Positions 20,806 through 32,858 of a stretch of 64,000 bases of DNA are shown here, one piece after another. Origin of the DNA: Pseudomonas shirazensis (GTDB lineage Bacteria > Pseudomonadota > Gammaproteobacteria > Pseudomonadales > Pseudomonadaceae). The translations under genes were made by a program, and so were the position numbers. The notes under the pieces are model-generated. The model was given only the letters and a program-made list of their open reading frames with translations, ran no database searches and was not told the origin of the DNA. Every line of letters starts with the position of its first letter. Position 1 is the stretch's first letter. The stretch spans positions 186,001 through 250,000 of the forward strand of contig NZ_JABWRD020000002.1 in assembly GCF_014268785.2 (NCBI RefSeq). The letters run 5' to 3'.

Positions 20806-21480
20806 TCAGTCGAACAATGCCAGCGCCTCGGCGCTGCATTCGGTAATGCGGTTCCAGTCGCCGTTCTTGATCCAGCTGCTATCGAGCATCCAGGTGCCAC
20901 CCACGCACATCACGTTGTTCAGCGCCATGTAGTTGCGCACATTGCCTGGATTGACGCCGCCGGTTGGGCAGAAGCGGATATCGCCAAACGGCCCGCCAAA
21001 GGCCTTGATCGCTGCCACGCCACCGCTGATTTCGGCCGGGAACAGTTTGAAGCGGCGGTAACCGAGGGCGTAGCCCTGCATGATCTCCGACGGTGTGCTG
21101 ATGCCTGGCAACAGCGGAATGTCACTCTCTACACCAGCAGCGAGAATGTCGGCAGTGATCCCCGGGGTCACCACAAACTGTGCGCCTGCGGCCTGGACAG
21201 CATTGAACATGCCGCGATCGAGCACAGTGCCGGCGCCGATGCACAGTTCCGGGCGCTGCTCGCGCAGCACTTCAATGGCCTTCAAGCCATGCTGCGAGCG
21301 CAGGGTTACTTCCAGCGTGCGAATGCCGCCAGCGGCCAGAGCATCGGCCAGCGGCAGGATGTCCTGCTCACGGGCGATGGTAATCACCGGCAGGATCCGT
21401 GCAGCGGCGCAGATCGCATCGATCCGCGCGGTTTTTTCGGCCATCGACAGCAAAGGCTGGGGGCGTTCAAGGGTGGTCAT
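20806..21480 (-). CDS. eda: KDPG aldolase
   Basis: Splits 2-keto-3-deoxy-6-phosphogluconate into pyruvate and glyceraldehyde-3-phosphate, the last Entner-Doudoroff step. It is 224 aa, a class I aldolase with K145 (RRFKLFP) forming the Schiff base and E57 (LEVTLRS) as general acid/base; the phosphate site reads CPTGGV. AAGGA is 9 nt before the ATG at 21480. An upstream start at 21507 would overlap pgl and is less likely. It is third in zwf-pgl-eda. Confidence 0.97.
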   Translation of the reverse strand: MTTLERPQPLLSMAEKTARIDAICAAARILPVITIAREQDILPLADALAAGGIRTLEVTLRSQHGLKAIEVLREQRPELCIGAGTVLDRGMFNAVQAAGAQFVVTPGITADILAAGVESDIPLLPGISTPSEIMQGYALGYRRFKLFPAEISGGVAAIKAFGGPFGDIRFCPTGGVNPGNVRNYMALNNVMCVGGTWMLDSSWIKNGDWNRITECSAEALALFD

Positions 21481-21497
21481 GACAGTGGATCCTTGGC

Positions 21498-22197
21498 TCA
21501 TGGGCACCAGTAGATGCTCAGGGGGTCGTGAAGAAAGGCGCGAATCGGCATTTCGCTGGGGTCATCGCCCGCCAGCGCGGCGCGCAGGGTCGCCAGCTTG
21601 CCGGCCCCCTGCACAGACAAAGCAGTAAAGGCAGCGCTGGCCAGCAAGGCGCGGGTCATGCTCAGGCGCTGATGCGGCACGCTTGGCGCAAGCATCGGCA
21701 ACACCCGCTGCTCGCCGACCTTGGCCAGGCCCTGGCGCAACAACGGGCTGGCCGGGAACAGCGAGGCGGTATGGCCATCGTCACCCATGCCCAGCACCAG
21801 TACGTCGATCGGCGGCAACTCGGCGAGGGTTTGATCGGCCTGCTCGGCGGCGGCCTCAAGGTTGCCGGCGTTTTGATACAGGCCGATGAAACGGGCCTTG
21901 GCCGCCGGGCCTTTGAACAGGTGCCTGGCCAACAGGCCAGCATTGCTGTCGGCATGCTCGACCGGCACCCAGCGCTCGTCGGCGAGGCTGACGGTGACCT
22001 TGGTCCAGTCCAGCTCGGCGCTGGCCAGCTGTTCGAGAAACGGCACCGGGCTACGCCCGCCAGACAACACCAGGCAAGCCCGGCCTTTGTTGGCAATGGC
22101 TTGGCGCAGACGCTCGGCGACATCCGCCGCCAGGCGTGCAGCCAACGCCTTGGCATCAGCCAGTTGGTGCGTCGTGACGACGCTTGGCAGTTGCAGT

Positions 22198-22211
<14 letters not shown>
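21498..22211 (-). CDS. pgl: 6-phosphogluconolactonase
   Basis: Hydrolyses 6-phosphogluconolactone to 6-phosphogluconate. It is 237 aa, of the DevB/Pgl type, with the sugar-phosphate isomerase-like motifs [23 protein letters not shown] and [14 protein letters not shown]. The ATG at 22211 follows GGGAGG by about 8 nt and overlaps the zwf stop by 14 bp, so translation is coupled. It sits between zwf and eda in one operon controlled from the zwf promoter. Confidence 0.96.
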
Positions 22212-23667
<1,456 letters not shown>

Positions 23668-23731
23668 GATGTTGGTTCTTTCCTAAAGTTGACCTAGGAA
23701 TATCGTTTTCAACCGCACTTTTCAAGAGGTA

Positions 23732-23749
23732 ATGTAGTAAAAACCACAA
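23732..23749. promoter_or_regulatory. Putative HexR operator, zwf/hexR
   Basis: Read on the minus strand, TTGTGGTTTTTACTACAT: an imperfect palindrome (TGTGGT-N4-ACTACA core) in the divergent zwf/hexR interval. It aligns with the 18-bp site at 38071 before gap. The published P. putida HexR operator is TTGT-N7/8-ACAA (recalled); the spacing here is slightly longer. Confidence 0.6.
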
Positions 23750-23869
23750 CATTGCCGACAAGTGTTACAGACAAGTGGTAGATCAACCCCTACCGACAGT
23801 ACGATAGACAACCCTGCAAAAAGCCTGCTGTAACGCCAGCCGGCTGTCTTCTCGACCCAAGGACATACC

Positions 23870-24742
23870 ATGGACCGCGTGCGCAACCTCCTGGAACAGA
23901 TCCAGGGACGCCTCGATGAGCTGAACAAGGCCGAACGCAAAGTCGCCGAAGTCATCCTGCTCAACCCGCAACAGGCCACCCGTTTCAGCATCGCCGCACT
24001 GGCCCAGGCGGCCAAGGTCAGCGAGCCGACCGTCAACCGCTTCTGCCGCTCGTTCGGCGTCAGCGGCTACCCGGAACTCAAGCTGCAGCTGGCGCAGAGC
24101 CTGGCCAGCGGCGCCGCCTACGTCAGCCGTGCGGTCGAGGCTGATGATGATCCGGCCGCCTACACCCAGAAGATCTTCGGCAGCGCCATCGCCTCGCTCG
24201 ACAGCGCCTGCCAGCAGCTCGACCCGCAGCAGGTCAGCCGCGCCGTCGACATGATGATCCAGGCCCGCCAGATCCACTTCTTCGGCCTCGGCGCATCGGC
24301 CCCGGTGGCACTGGACGCCCAGCACAAGTTCTTCCGCTTCAACCTGGCCGTGTCGGCCCACGCCGACGTGCTGATGCAGCGCATGCTCGCCTCGGTAGCA
24401 CACACCGGCGACCTGTTCGTGATCATCTCCTACACCGGGCGCACCCGTGAGCTGGTCGAGGTTGCCCGCGTAGCTCGCGAAAACGGCGCCTCGGTGCTCG
24501 GCCTGACCGCCGCCGGCTCGCCGCTGGCCAATGCCTGCAGCATGAGCCTGCATATCCCGCTGCCGGAAGACACCGACATCTACATGCCGATGACTTCCCG
24601 GATCATCCAACTGACCGTGCTCGACGTCCTGGCCACCGGCATGACCCTGCGCCGCGGCGTCGACTTCCAGCCGCACCTGCGCAAGATCAAGGAGAGCCTC
24701 AACGCCAGCCGCTACCCGATCGAGGACGACGAGCTCAATTGA
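23870..24742 (+). CDS. hexR: HexR transcriptional regulator
   Basis: An RpiR-family repressor of the glucose-phosphate genes, released by KDPG (known in P. putida). It is 290 aa, with an N-terminal helix-turn-helix (about 20-80, [20 protein letters not shown]) and a SIS sugar-phosphate domain (about 120-260, [12 protein letters not shown] and [11 protein letters not shown]). CAAGGACATACC precedes the ATG. It is divergent from zwf with an operator between them, which suggests autoregulation, and its last 8 bp overlap the convergent mutarotase gene. Confidence 0.97.
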   Translation: MDRVRNLLEQIQGRLDELNKAERKVAEVILLNPQQATRFSIAALAQAAKVSEPTVNRFCRSFGVSGYPELKLQLAQSLASGAAYVSRAVEADDDPAAYTQKIFGSAIASLDSACQQLDPQQVSRAVDMMIQARQIHFFGLGASAPVALDAQHKFFRFNLAVSAHADVLMQRMLASVAHTGDLFVIISYTGRTRELVEVARVARENGASVLGLTAAGSPLANACSMSLHIPLPEDTDIYMPMTSRIIQLTVLDVLATGMTLRRGVDFQPHLRKIKESLNASRYPIEDDELN

Positions 24743-25589
24743 GCCGGTGCGCCTGCAGGCTCAGGTGCGCCTGCTCGCCCGGCGCCAGGCTCAGGCCAGC
24801 GGTGCTGCCGCTGGCGGCTTCGACACAGACGAAGCGCTGACTCTCGCGGCCACTGACGCCCATCAGCGGGCGGCTGCCGGGGTGCCAGACCACGGTGTCG
24901 TCGCTGTCGCCGGTATCGATACACAGCTCGCGGTCCCAGGTCGGGTCGTGCAACTGCACCGATGAGGTGCCTGGATACACTCGCTGGCAGCCGCCACCGA
25001 CCTTCAAGGCGCCCTTCTGCCGGCAGCTCTGCCGGCTCAGCTGGTCATAACCTTCAATGTTTTCGAGCCCAGACAGCGCTATCTTGGCAACGTCACTAAT
25101 ACGCCAGTAAGCCAGCAGAGCATGACTCAATTGGCAGGTTTCGCTGTCCTGATGCACGGTGCTGAGCTTGAGCTCCATGTTCTTGCCGAGCCGCGCGTGC
25201 AGGTCGACCTGCCACTCACACAGCTGCAACTGCCACACCAGGGTCACACCGTCATCGTCGGATGTGCTGCTCAGCAGCTTCCAGTCCAGTAGCCGGGCCC
25301 AGCCATGGGTAGGCCACAGGTCTTCGCTGGGGTGGCGCCCGTACCAGGGCCAGCACACCGGCACTCCCCCGCGGATCGCGCCAACTTGCGGCCATTGCCC
25401 GGCACACCACAACCACGGCCGTTCGCCGCTCGGCTGAAAGTGCAGCAGTTGCGCACCCTGACGGCTGAACACCGCCTGGCAGTGCGGGTGATCGATGATA
25501 AGGACATCGCGCTGTTGATGACGCTCCCACTCGAAGACGGGCCTGGGCCGCTGCGGGGTGAACAAGCAGTGGAGCGGATGTTCGGGCAT
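24735..25589 (-). CDS. D-hexose-6-phosphate mutarotase
   Basis: A 284-aa member of the YeaD/aldose-1-epimerase-like family, which equilibrates alpha- and beta-glucose-6-phosphate and so feeds Zwf the beta anomer. Visible landmarks are [21 protein letters not shown] (catalytic His), [13 protein letters not shown] (second His) and the late Glu in FVCVEAASG. It lies between oprB and hexR, and its 3' end overlaps hexR on the opposite strand by 8 bp. The family call is good; the exact substrate is inferred from context. Confidence 0.88.
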   Translation of the reverse strand: MPEHPLHCLFTPQRPRPVFEWERHQQRDVLIIDHPHCQAVFSRQGAQLLHFQPSGERPWLWCAGQWPQVGAIRGGVPVCWPWYGRHPSEDLWPTHGWARLLDWKLLSSTSDDDGVTLVWQLQLCEWQVDLHARLGKNMELKLSTVHQDSETCQLSHALLAYWRISDVAKIALSGLENIEGYDQLSRQSCRQKGALKVGGGCQRVYPGTSSVQLHDPTWDRELCIDTGDSDDTVVWHPGSRPLMGVSGRESQRFVCVEAASGSTAGLSLAPGEQAHLSLQAHRLN

Positions 25590-25686
25590 GGCTGGTAACT
25601 CTTGTTGTCATTAGGGCCGCGGTTGCCGGCCAAACGCGTCGCCACGCACTGCTGAAACAGCCTGCGTGACAACGGCTGGGCGACAA

Positions 25687-25705
25687 GCGACCGCAGTGCG
25701 GTCGC
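25687..25705 (-). terminator. Hairpin downstream of oprB
   Basis: GCGACCGCA/TGCGGTCGC inverted repeat about 30 bp past the oprB stop. No strong U-run follows. Confidence 0.5.
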
Positions 25706-25735
25706 TACGATGGCGTAAATTTACAACATTTAGCC

Positions 25736-27076
25736 TCAGAATGACGACTGAATCTTCAGCCCTGCGACCAGCGCGTTGTCGACTTCATCAACCCCACCTG
25801 GGCTTTTGATGTACTGCAGGTTGGGCCGCACGGTCAGCCAGTTGGTGACGTGGAAGCCGTAGTACAGCTCGGCGTTGTACTCGGTGCGCTGCAGCGGCAC
25901 AAAGCCCATGTCGTTGTAATCACTGATACCGCTCTGTGCGTTGAGCTGCTCGGCGCGCTTTTTCACGTCATCGTTGACGTGGATCCGGGCGATGCCGAAG
26001 CCGATGTCATCCTTGGGCCGTGAATCGAAAGCACCTTTGTAGACCATGCCGACTTGCTGGTAGTTGTCGACCACGTTGGTGGCCTTGTCGTGCACGGTGA
26101 AGTTGGCGAACAGGCTCAGGCCACGATTGACGTCACCGGCATGTGCGGTGACTTGCTGCTGGGCCACCACCCACCAGCCGTGCTTGCTCGAGTGCGACTT
26201 GAAGCCGGCGCCGCTGATGCCCTGGGCATTGCCGTTGACATCCTTGTAGACGTCATCGGCCGAGGCCGTGCTGTAGTAATAACCCAGGCGGTATTCACCC
26301 GGCAGGCCATTGACCTTGGGCTGCCAGACCGCCTCGACCGGAATGATCGCGCCTTTGGTGCCACTGCCGCTGAGCTTGAAGCCGTTGCCGGTTTCGAGGT
26401 TGGACGGGTTCTGCTCGAACGCACCGACCTGCACGAAGACTTCCGGGGTGATGTTGTACTTGACCCGCAATGCCCACTGGCTGACGGGCCAGTTGTACCA
26501 GATGCCGCCGACCCAGTTACCCACCTGCGAGCCGCAGAACGCCAGGTTCTGGAAGTCGCAAGGGAAGCTGTTGAAGTCCTCGCCCGGGCCGTAGCGGCCG
26601 AATTTGACGTCCAGCGCGCCATCGAAATACTTCTGCTTGATCCACATCTGGGTCAGCCGCCAGGTCTGGCCGCGGCCCCAGACTTCCTGCACCGAACTGA
26701 ACTGACCGGCGCGCGGGTCGCTGATGCGGTCGTTGGACAGGTTGCGGCCGCTGCGCTCGGTGACCGCCAGCTTGAACTCGGTGTCGTGCCAGCCGAGGAT
26801 CTTCTCCAGATCCAGGTGCATGCCGAGGGCGAACTGGTCGCTGTAGCGCGCAGTCTTGTCGTCGTTGTAACCGCCATTGAGGTTGCCGGCGACCTCACCT
26901 ACGTAGTCGAGGGTGAAGTCGTAGCCCTTGTCGAGCAGCTCGGTGCGGGTGCCGCCCCAGTCGCCACTCATCCATTTCGATTCGCTGGAGAAGGCCTCGG
27001 CGGCCTGTACGCTGCTGCCGACCACGGCCAGCAAGGCCAGCGAACCCAACGTGCTGATGCGATTGCGATGTTCCAT
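25736..27076 (-). CDS. oprB: Carbohydrate-selective porin OprB
   Basis: An outer-membrane glucose-inducible porin. It is 446 aa: signal peptide (cleavage after VQA), then the OprB-family opening SESKWMSGDWGGTRTEL, many alternating amphipathic strands and a C-terminal Phe (KIQSSF). The ATG at 27076 follows AGAGG. The long ORF extends back into gtsD in the same frame and must be cut there. It lies 37 bp downstream of gtsD and is probably part of the gtsABCD-oprB operon. Confidence 0.96.
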   Translation of the reverse strand: MEHRNRISTLGSLALLAVVGSSVQAAEAFSSESKWMSGDWGGTRTELLDKGYDFTLDYVGEVAGNLNGGYNDDKTARYSDQFALGMHLDLEKILGWHDTEFKLAVTERSGRNLSNDRISDPRAGQFSSVQEVWGRGQTWRLTQMWIKQKYFDGALDVKFGRYGPGEDFNSFPCDFQNLAFCGSQVGNWVGGIWYNWPVSQWALRVKYNITPEVFVQVGAFEQNPSNLETGNGFKLSGSGTKGAIIPVEAVWQPKVNGLPGEYRLGYYYSTASADDVYKDVNGNAQGISGAGFKSHSSKHGWWVVAQQQVTAHAGDVNRGLSLFANFTVHDKATNVVDNYQQVGMVYKGAFDSRPKDDIGFGIARIHVNDDVKKRAEQLNAQSGISDYNDMGFVPLQRTEYNAELYYGFHVTNWLTVRPNLQYIKSPGGVDEVDNALVAGLKIQSSF

Positions 27077-27113
27077 CCCTGTGCGTCCTCTTTTCTTGTT
27101 ATGAAGGGTCCAA

Positions 27114-28268
<1,155 letters not shown>

Positions 28269-28271
28269 GAC

Positions 28272-29117
28272 TTACCCCTTGACTGCGCCGGCGCTCAGGC
28301 CACGCACGAAATACTTGCCTGCGACCACATAGACCAGCAGGGTTGGCAGGCCGGCGATCATTGCCGCGGCCATGTCGACGTTGTATTCCTTGGCCCCGGT
28401 GCTGGTGTTGACCAGGTTGTTGAGGGCCACGGTGATCGGTTGCGAGTCGCCGCTGGAGAACACCACGCCGAACAGAAAATCGTTCCAGATCTGGGTGAAC
28501 TGCCAGATCAGGCAGACCATGATGATCGGCGTCGACATCGGCAGAATGATCCGCCCGAAGATGGTGAAAAACCCGGCACCATCCAGCCGCGCTGCCTTCA
28601 CCAACGCATCGGGGATGGTCACGTAGTAGTTGCGGAAAAACAGCGTGGTGAACGCCAGGCCATACACCACATGCACCAGCACCAGGCCAGCCGTGGTGTT
28701 GGCCAGGCCGAGCTTGCCGAGGGTGAACGAGGCTGGCAGCAGCACGGTCTGGAACGGCAGGAAGCAGCCAAACAGCAGCAGGCCGAAGAACACCTGCGAG
28801 CCACGGAAACGCCACATCGCCAGGACGTAGCCATTGAGTGCGCCGAGCGCGGTAGAGATCAGCACCGCCGGTACGGTGATCATGATCGAGTTCCAGAAAT
28901 AGCCACTGACCGTGGCCCAGGCCTTGGCCCAGCCGATGCTGGTGACCACCGCCGGCCAGCTGAGCAGGTTGCCGCTGCCGATGTCTTCCGGGGTCTTGAC
29001 GCTGGTCAGCAGCATCACCACCAGCGGCACCAGGTACAGCAGCACGGCAAACAGTAATACCGCATGAATGGCCAGCCGACTGAGGCTGATGGCCGGTTTG
29101 TCGAGGCGGCTAGTCAT
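28272..29117 (-). CDS. gtsC: Glucose/mannose ABC transporter permease GtsC
   Basis: A 281-aa MalG-like inner-membrane permease with six hydrophobic helices and the EAA loop PDALVKAARLDGAGFFTIFGR that docks on the ATPase. Its start overlaps the gtsB end by 8 bp, indicating coupled translation. Confidence 0.95.
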   Translation of the reverse strand: MTSRLDKPAISLSRLAIHAVLLFAVLLYLVPLVVMLLTSVKTPEDIGSGNLLSWPAVVTSIGWAKAWATVSGYFWNSIMITVPAVLISTALGALNGYVLAMWRFRGSQVFFGLLLFGCFLPFQTVLLPASFTLGKLGLANTTAGLVLVHVVYGLAFTTLFFRNYYVTIPDALVKAARLDGAGFFTIFGRIILPMSTPIIMVCLIWQFTQIWNDFLFGVVFSSGDSQPITVALNNLVNTSTGAKEYNVDMAAAMIAGLPTLLVYVVAGKYFVRGLSAGAVKG

Positions 29118-30018
29118 GGCGTTTGTTCCTCAGCTCCGAGTACAAGTAAGGCACCAGAATCGCCAGGATCGCGCCCAGCATGAGGATCGCGCTGGCCGAA
29201 CCCATGCCCATCTGGCCACGGCTGAAGGTGAACGAATACATGAACATGGCCGGCAGGTCGGACGAGTAACCCGGGCCGCCAGCGGTCATCGCCGCCACCA
29301 GGTCAAAGCTCTTGATGGCGATGTGCGAGAGGATCATCACCGCACTGAAAAATACCGGGCGCAGGCTGGGCAGAACCACCTGCCAATAGATCCGCGGCAA
29401 GCTCGCACCGTCGATCTGCGCAGCGCGGATGATCGACTGATCGACCCCGCGCAGGCCGGCCAGAAACATCGCCATGATGAAGCCGGAAGCTTGCCAAACG
29501 GCAGCGATCACCAGGCAGTACACGACCCGGTCGGGATCGATCAGCCAGTCCAGGCGAAAGCCCTCCCAGCCCCAGTCGCGCATCAGCTTGTCCAGGCCCA
29601 TACCGGGGTTGAGCAGCCACTTCCAGGCCGTGCCGGTGACGATCATCGACAGCGCCATCGGGTACAGGTAGATGGTGCGGATAAACCCTTCGCGGCGGAT
29701 ACGCTGGTCCAGCAGGATCGCCAGCAGTACTCCGATGACCAGGCTGATGCCGATGAACAGGCTGCCGAACACCAGCAGGTTCTTGCTCGCCACCCACCAG
29801 CGGTCGTTGTCGAGCAGGCGTGCGTATTGCGCCAGCCCTGCCCATTTGTAATTGGGCAAAAAGGTCGAGGTGGTGAACGAGAGGACAAAGGTCCACAGGA
29901 TATAACCGTAGAAGCCCACCAGGATGATGACCATGGTCGGCGCCAGTACCAGTTTAGGTAACCAGCGCTGCACGGCGTCCAGGGGTGAGGCCCGCAGTTG
30001 CGCGGTCGCAGTAGTCAT
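29110..30018 (-). CDS. gtsB: Glucose/mannose ABC transporter permease GtsB
   Basis: A 302-aa MalF-like inner-membrane permease. The first helix is about residues 25-48, and the EAA motif is SIIRAAQIDGASLPRIYWQV near residue 220. It pairs with GtsC. It is separated from gtsA by 80 bp that contain a hairpin. Confidence 0.95.
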   Translation of the reverse strand: MTTATAQLRASPLDAVQRWLPKLVLAPTMVIILVGFYGYILWTFVLSFTTSTFLPNYKWAGLAQYARLLDNDRWWVASKNLLVFGSLFIGISLVIGVLLAILLDQRIRREGFIRTIYLYPMALSMIVTGTAWKWLLNPGMGLDKLMRDWGWEGFRLDWLIDPDRVVYCLVIAAVWQASGFIMAMFLAGLRGVDQSIIRAAQIDGASLPRIYWQVVLPSLRPVFFSAVMILSHIAIKSFDLVAAMTAGGPGYSSDLPAMFMYSFTFSRGQMGMGSASAILMLGAILAILVPYLYSELRNKRHD

Positions 30019-30062
30019 GGCAGCGATACCTGTCAGTACAGAACGTTAACTGAGGGTGGCGT

Positions 30063-30085
30063 GCAGCCGCCGCGAGGACGGCTGC
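30063..30085 (-). other. Intercistronic hairpin gtsA-gtsB
   Basis: GCAGCCG and CGGCTGC arms in the gap after gtsA. Hairpins here commonly let the binding protein be made in excess over the permeases. Confidence 0.55.
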
Positions 30086-30098
30086 GCCGGACCAGCCG

Positions 30099-31385
30099 TT
30101 ACTGGGCGGACTTGATCGCCGCGCCGAGCTTTTTCGCGGCATCGGTCGGGTCGGCCTTGGGGTCGTTGATGTAGTTGGTGACCACATCGAAGAACGCGCC
30201 CTGCACTGCCAGGTTGGTCGCCATGTTGTGCGCCATGCTTGGTTGCAGGCCGCCGGTCTGGGCGTCGGCAAGGAAGTCCTTGGCCGAGGTCTGCGCGCAG
30301 GCATCGAAGCCATGCTTGGCCATCTCGACGAGCATGTCCTTACGGACCGGGATCGAGCCCTTGTTGGTGCTGAACAGCTTCTGGAAGTCCTCGCTCATCA
30401 CCACTTTGGCGATGTCCTGCTGGCCAGCCGAAGTGCCGACGTCCTTCTGCTTGAACACCACCAGCGAGTCGATGTTGTAGGTGAAGGCCTTGTCGGTACC
30501 CGGGAACGGCACGCACTGGTAATCCTTGCCGGCGACCTTGTTGGCCAGGGTCCACTCGCTCTTGACCCAGTCGCCCATGACCTGCATGCCGGCCTTGCCG
30601 TTGATGACCTTGGCGGCTTCCAGGTTCCAGTCCTGGCCTTTGCCGTCAGCGTCCATGTAGGTAGCGACGCGCTTGAGTTCGGTCAGCGCCTTGACCATGC
30701 CCGGTCCGGTCAGCACCTTTTGGTCAAGATCAACCAGCGCCTGCTTGTAACCGTCGGCGCCCATTACCGACAGCACCACCGCTTCGAATACGGTGCTGTC
30801 CTGCCATGGCTGGCCGCCGTGGGCGAGCGGGATGAAGCCGGCTGCCTTGAGTTTTTCGGCTGCGGCGTAGAACTCGTCGAGGGTGGTCGGCGCCTTATCG
30901 ATGCCGGCCTTCTTGAATACTTCGGGGTTGATCCACAGCCAGTTGACGCGGTGGATGTTGACCGGCACAGCGACATAGTCGCCCTCGTACTTGACGGTGT
31001 CGGCGACTTTCTTCTCCAGCAGGCCGTCCCAGTTCTGCTCTTTGGCCACGTCCTTGAGCACGTCACTGTCGAGCAGGCCGGTGGAGGCCCACTCCTGGAT
31101 GTCCGGGCCCTTGATCTGGGCCACGCCTGGCGGATTGCCGGCCACGGCTCGGCTCTTCAGTACGGTCATTGCGGTGGCACCGCCGCCCCCGGCAACAGCG
31201 CCATCTTTCCAGATGAAGCCGTCTTTTTCGATTTGAGCCTTGAGTACATCGACAGCAGCCTTTTCACCACCAGAGGTCCACCAGTGCACCACTTCGACCG
31301 AGCCTTTGGCATCGGCGGCAGACGCGCTCAGGGGCAGCAGGGAGGCGAGGGAAATCGCGGCGGCGAGACGCAGAGTGGAGTTCAT
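30099..31385 (-). CDS. gtsA: Glucose/mannose periplasmic binding protein GtsA
   Basis: A 428-aa solute-binding protein (CUT1, family 1) with signal peptide [17 protein letters not shown] and cleavage after SASA, then the sugar-binding start [17 protein letters not shown]. It delivers glucose to GtsBC. It is the first gene of the gts-oprB operon. GltR control is known in the genus; I did not identify an operator. Confidence 0.96.
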   Translation of the reverse strand: MNSTLRLAAAISLASLLPLSASAADAKGSVEVVHWWTSGGEKAAVDVLKAQIEKDGFIWKDGAVAGGGGATAMTVLKSRAVAGNPPGVAQIKGPDIQEWASTGLLDSDVLKDVAKEQNWDGLLEKKVADTVKYEGDYVAVPVNIHRVNWLWINPEVFKKAGIDKAPTTLDEFYAAAEKLKAAGFIPLAHGGQPWQDSTVFEAVVLSVMGADGYKQALVDLDQKVLTGPGMVKALTELKRVATYMDADGKGQDWNLEAAKVINGKAGMQVMGDWVKSEWTLANKVAGKDYQCVPFPGTDKAFTYNIDSLVVFKQKDVGTSAGQQDIAKVVMSEDFQKLFSTNKGSIPVRKDMLVEMAKHGFDACAQTSAKDFLADAQTGGLQPSMAHNMATNLAVQGAFFDVVTNYINDPKADPTDAAKKLGAAIKSAQ

Positions 31386-31501
31386 CGCAATACCTTTCTT
31401 GTTGTTATGCAGGGCAAGACTGTCGCTTGCATTGCACAGGAGTGTAATAACCCGGCAAGGCCCCTCAGGTAACGAAGCGCTGCGCGATTGTCATCAGTTG
31501 G

Positions 31502-32731
31502 TTACATTCGCCGGGCGAGGCCCGTGGCAAGGCTTGGCGCCAGTGCCAGGGTGGGCAACAGCACAGCCTGATAAGCGTGATAGAGGTCCGGTTTGCCCGC
31601 CCATATCGTCGCACTGGGGAGGTTGTCCGGGCTCAGTTCGTGGTGCCAGCTGCCGGCGTCGTTATCGATCAGATGGGCCTGGATGAACGCCCAGAAACGC
31701 CCGTACCAGCACTGGTATTGCGCCTCCCCCGTGCGCTGCCACAACGCAGCGGCAGCGGCGCTGGCCTCGGCATGCACCCAGTGCAGGCGCTGGCGTACTA
31801 CCGGGCGTTGTTGCCAGTCGAGGGTGTAGACGATTCCGGGGGCGCCGTCGGTGTGCCAGGCGTGCTCACAGGCGCTGGCAAACAGGCCGCGTGCGTCGGC
31901 CAGTAGCCAGTCGGGTGTCGGTAGATCGGCCAATTGCAGCGCAGCTTCAAGGTGCAGCAGCAGCCGCGCCCACTCGAAGCCGTGGCCGGGAGTAACGCCG
32001 TAGGGTCGGTAGCCATCGGCGCGGTTGTCGCTGTTGTAATCGGTGAGCGGCTGCCAGTGCAGGTCGAAGTGCTCGATCACACTGAAGCCATTGGCACGCG
32101 CATGGCCGTGGATCACCCGCTCGACGATGCGCAGCGCACGCTGCAACCAGATCGGCTCGCCAGTCACGTCGGCAAGGGCCAAAAACGCTTCGGTGCCATG
32201 CATGTTGCTGTTGGCCCCGCGATAGGCCTCCTGCTGCTGCCAGTCGCGACTGAAGCTTTCGCGCAGGGCACCCTCGCTTTCACTCCAGAAATGCGCCTCG
32301 ATGATCTCGATGGCTTGCGCCAGCAAGGCCGGCGCAGCAGCGCTGCCGGCCACCTGCGCAGAACTCGCAGCGAGGGCAACGAAGGCGTGCAGGTAAGCGG
32401 CTTTGATGCTGTCGCCAGCGGGAGCGGCGCTGGCGTGCCAGCCGCCATGCTCGACATCGCGCAGCGTGCCGGCCAAGGCGGCGACGCCGAGCTCAACCAG
32501 CTCCAGACAACCGGGCCTGCCTTGTAGATGAGCCAAGGCGAAGCTGTGGGTCATCCGCGCGGTGGTAATGGTGTCGGCAATTGCGTCGGCGGCGAGGTGG
32601 CCGTAGCTGTCGAGATTGCCGAAGCCGAGTTCCAGCTGTGAGGCTCTGGCGAAGACCAGCAAACGCTGCCCTTCGGCATCCAGCCAGGCACTGTGCGGCC
32701 CGTCGATCAACGGCGATTGAGCATCATTCAT
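31502..32731 (-). CDS. AGE-family sugar epimerase/isomerase
   Basis: A 409-aa (alpha/alpha)6-barrel protein of the N-acylglucosamine 2-epimerase/YihS family. Typical segments are YRGANSNMHGTEAFLAL, YGVTPGHGFEWARLLL and WHHELSPD with the catalytic His residues. Relatives interconvert mannose, fructose and glucose. Its place between gltS and gtsA in a glucose/mannose uptake cluster suggests it channels mannose or fructose into the pathway; this is inference. It lies 116 bp upstream of gtsA. Confidence 0.85.
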   Translation of the reverse strand: MNDAQSPLIDGPHSAWLDAEGQRLLVFARASQLELGFGNLDSYGHLAADAIADTITTARMTHSFALAHLQGRPGCLELVELGVAALAGTLRDVEHGGWHASAAPAGDSIKAAYLHAFVALAASSAQVAGSAAAPALLAQAIEIIEAHFWSESEGALRESFSRDWQQQEAYRGANSNMHGTEAFLALADVTGEPIWLQRALRIVERVIHGHARANGFSVIEHFDLHWQPLTDYNSDNRADGYRPYGVTPGHGFEWARLLLHLEAALQLADLPTPDWLLADARGLFASACEHAWHTDGAPGIVYTLDWQQRPVVRQRLHWVHAEASAAAAALWQRTGEAQYQCWYGRFWAFIQAHLIDNDAGSWHHELSPDNLPSATIWAGKPDLYHAYQAVLLPTLALAPSLATGLARRM

Positions 32732-32858
32732 CGGCCTGCTGCATCCTTGTCGAGAACAGGCACGGCGCCTGTCGTGGCGGTCAAGTCTAGCCAGAGTGCT
32801 ACGGCCAATAGGTCACAAAGGCCGCCATTGGTGTCACTGGCCGGTGACCAAGCGTTGC

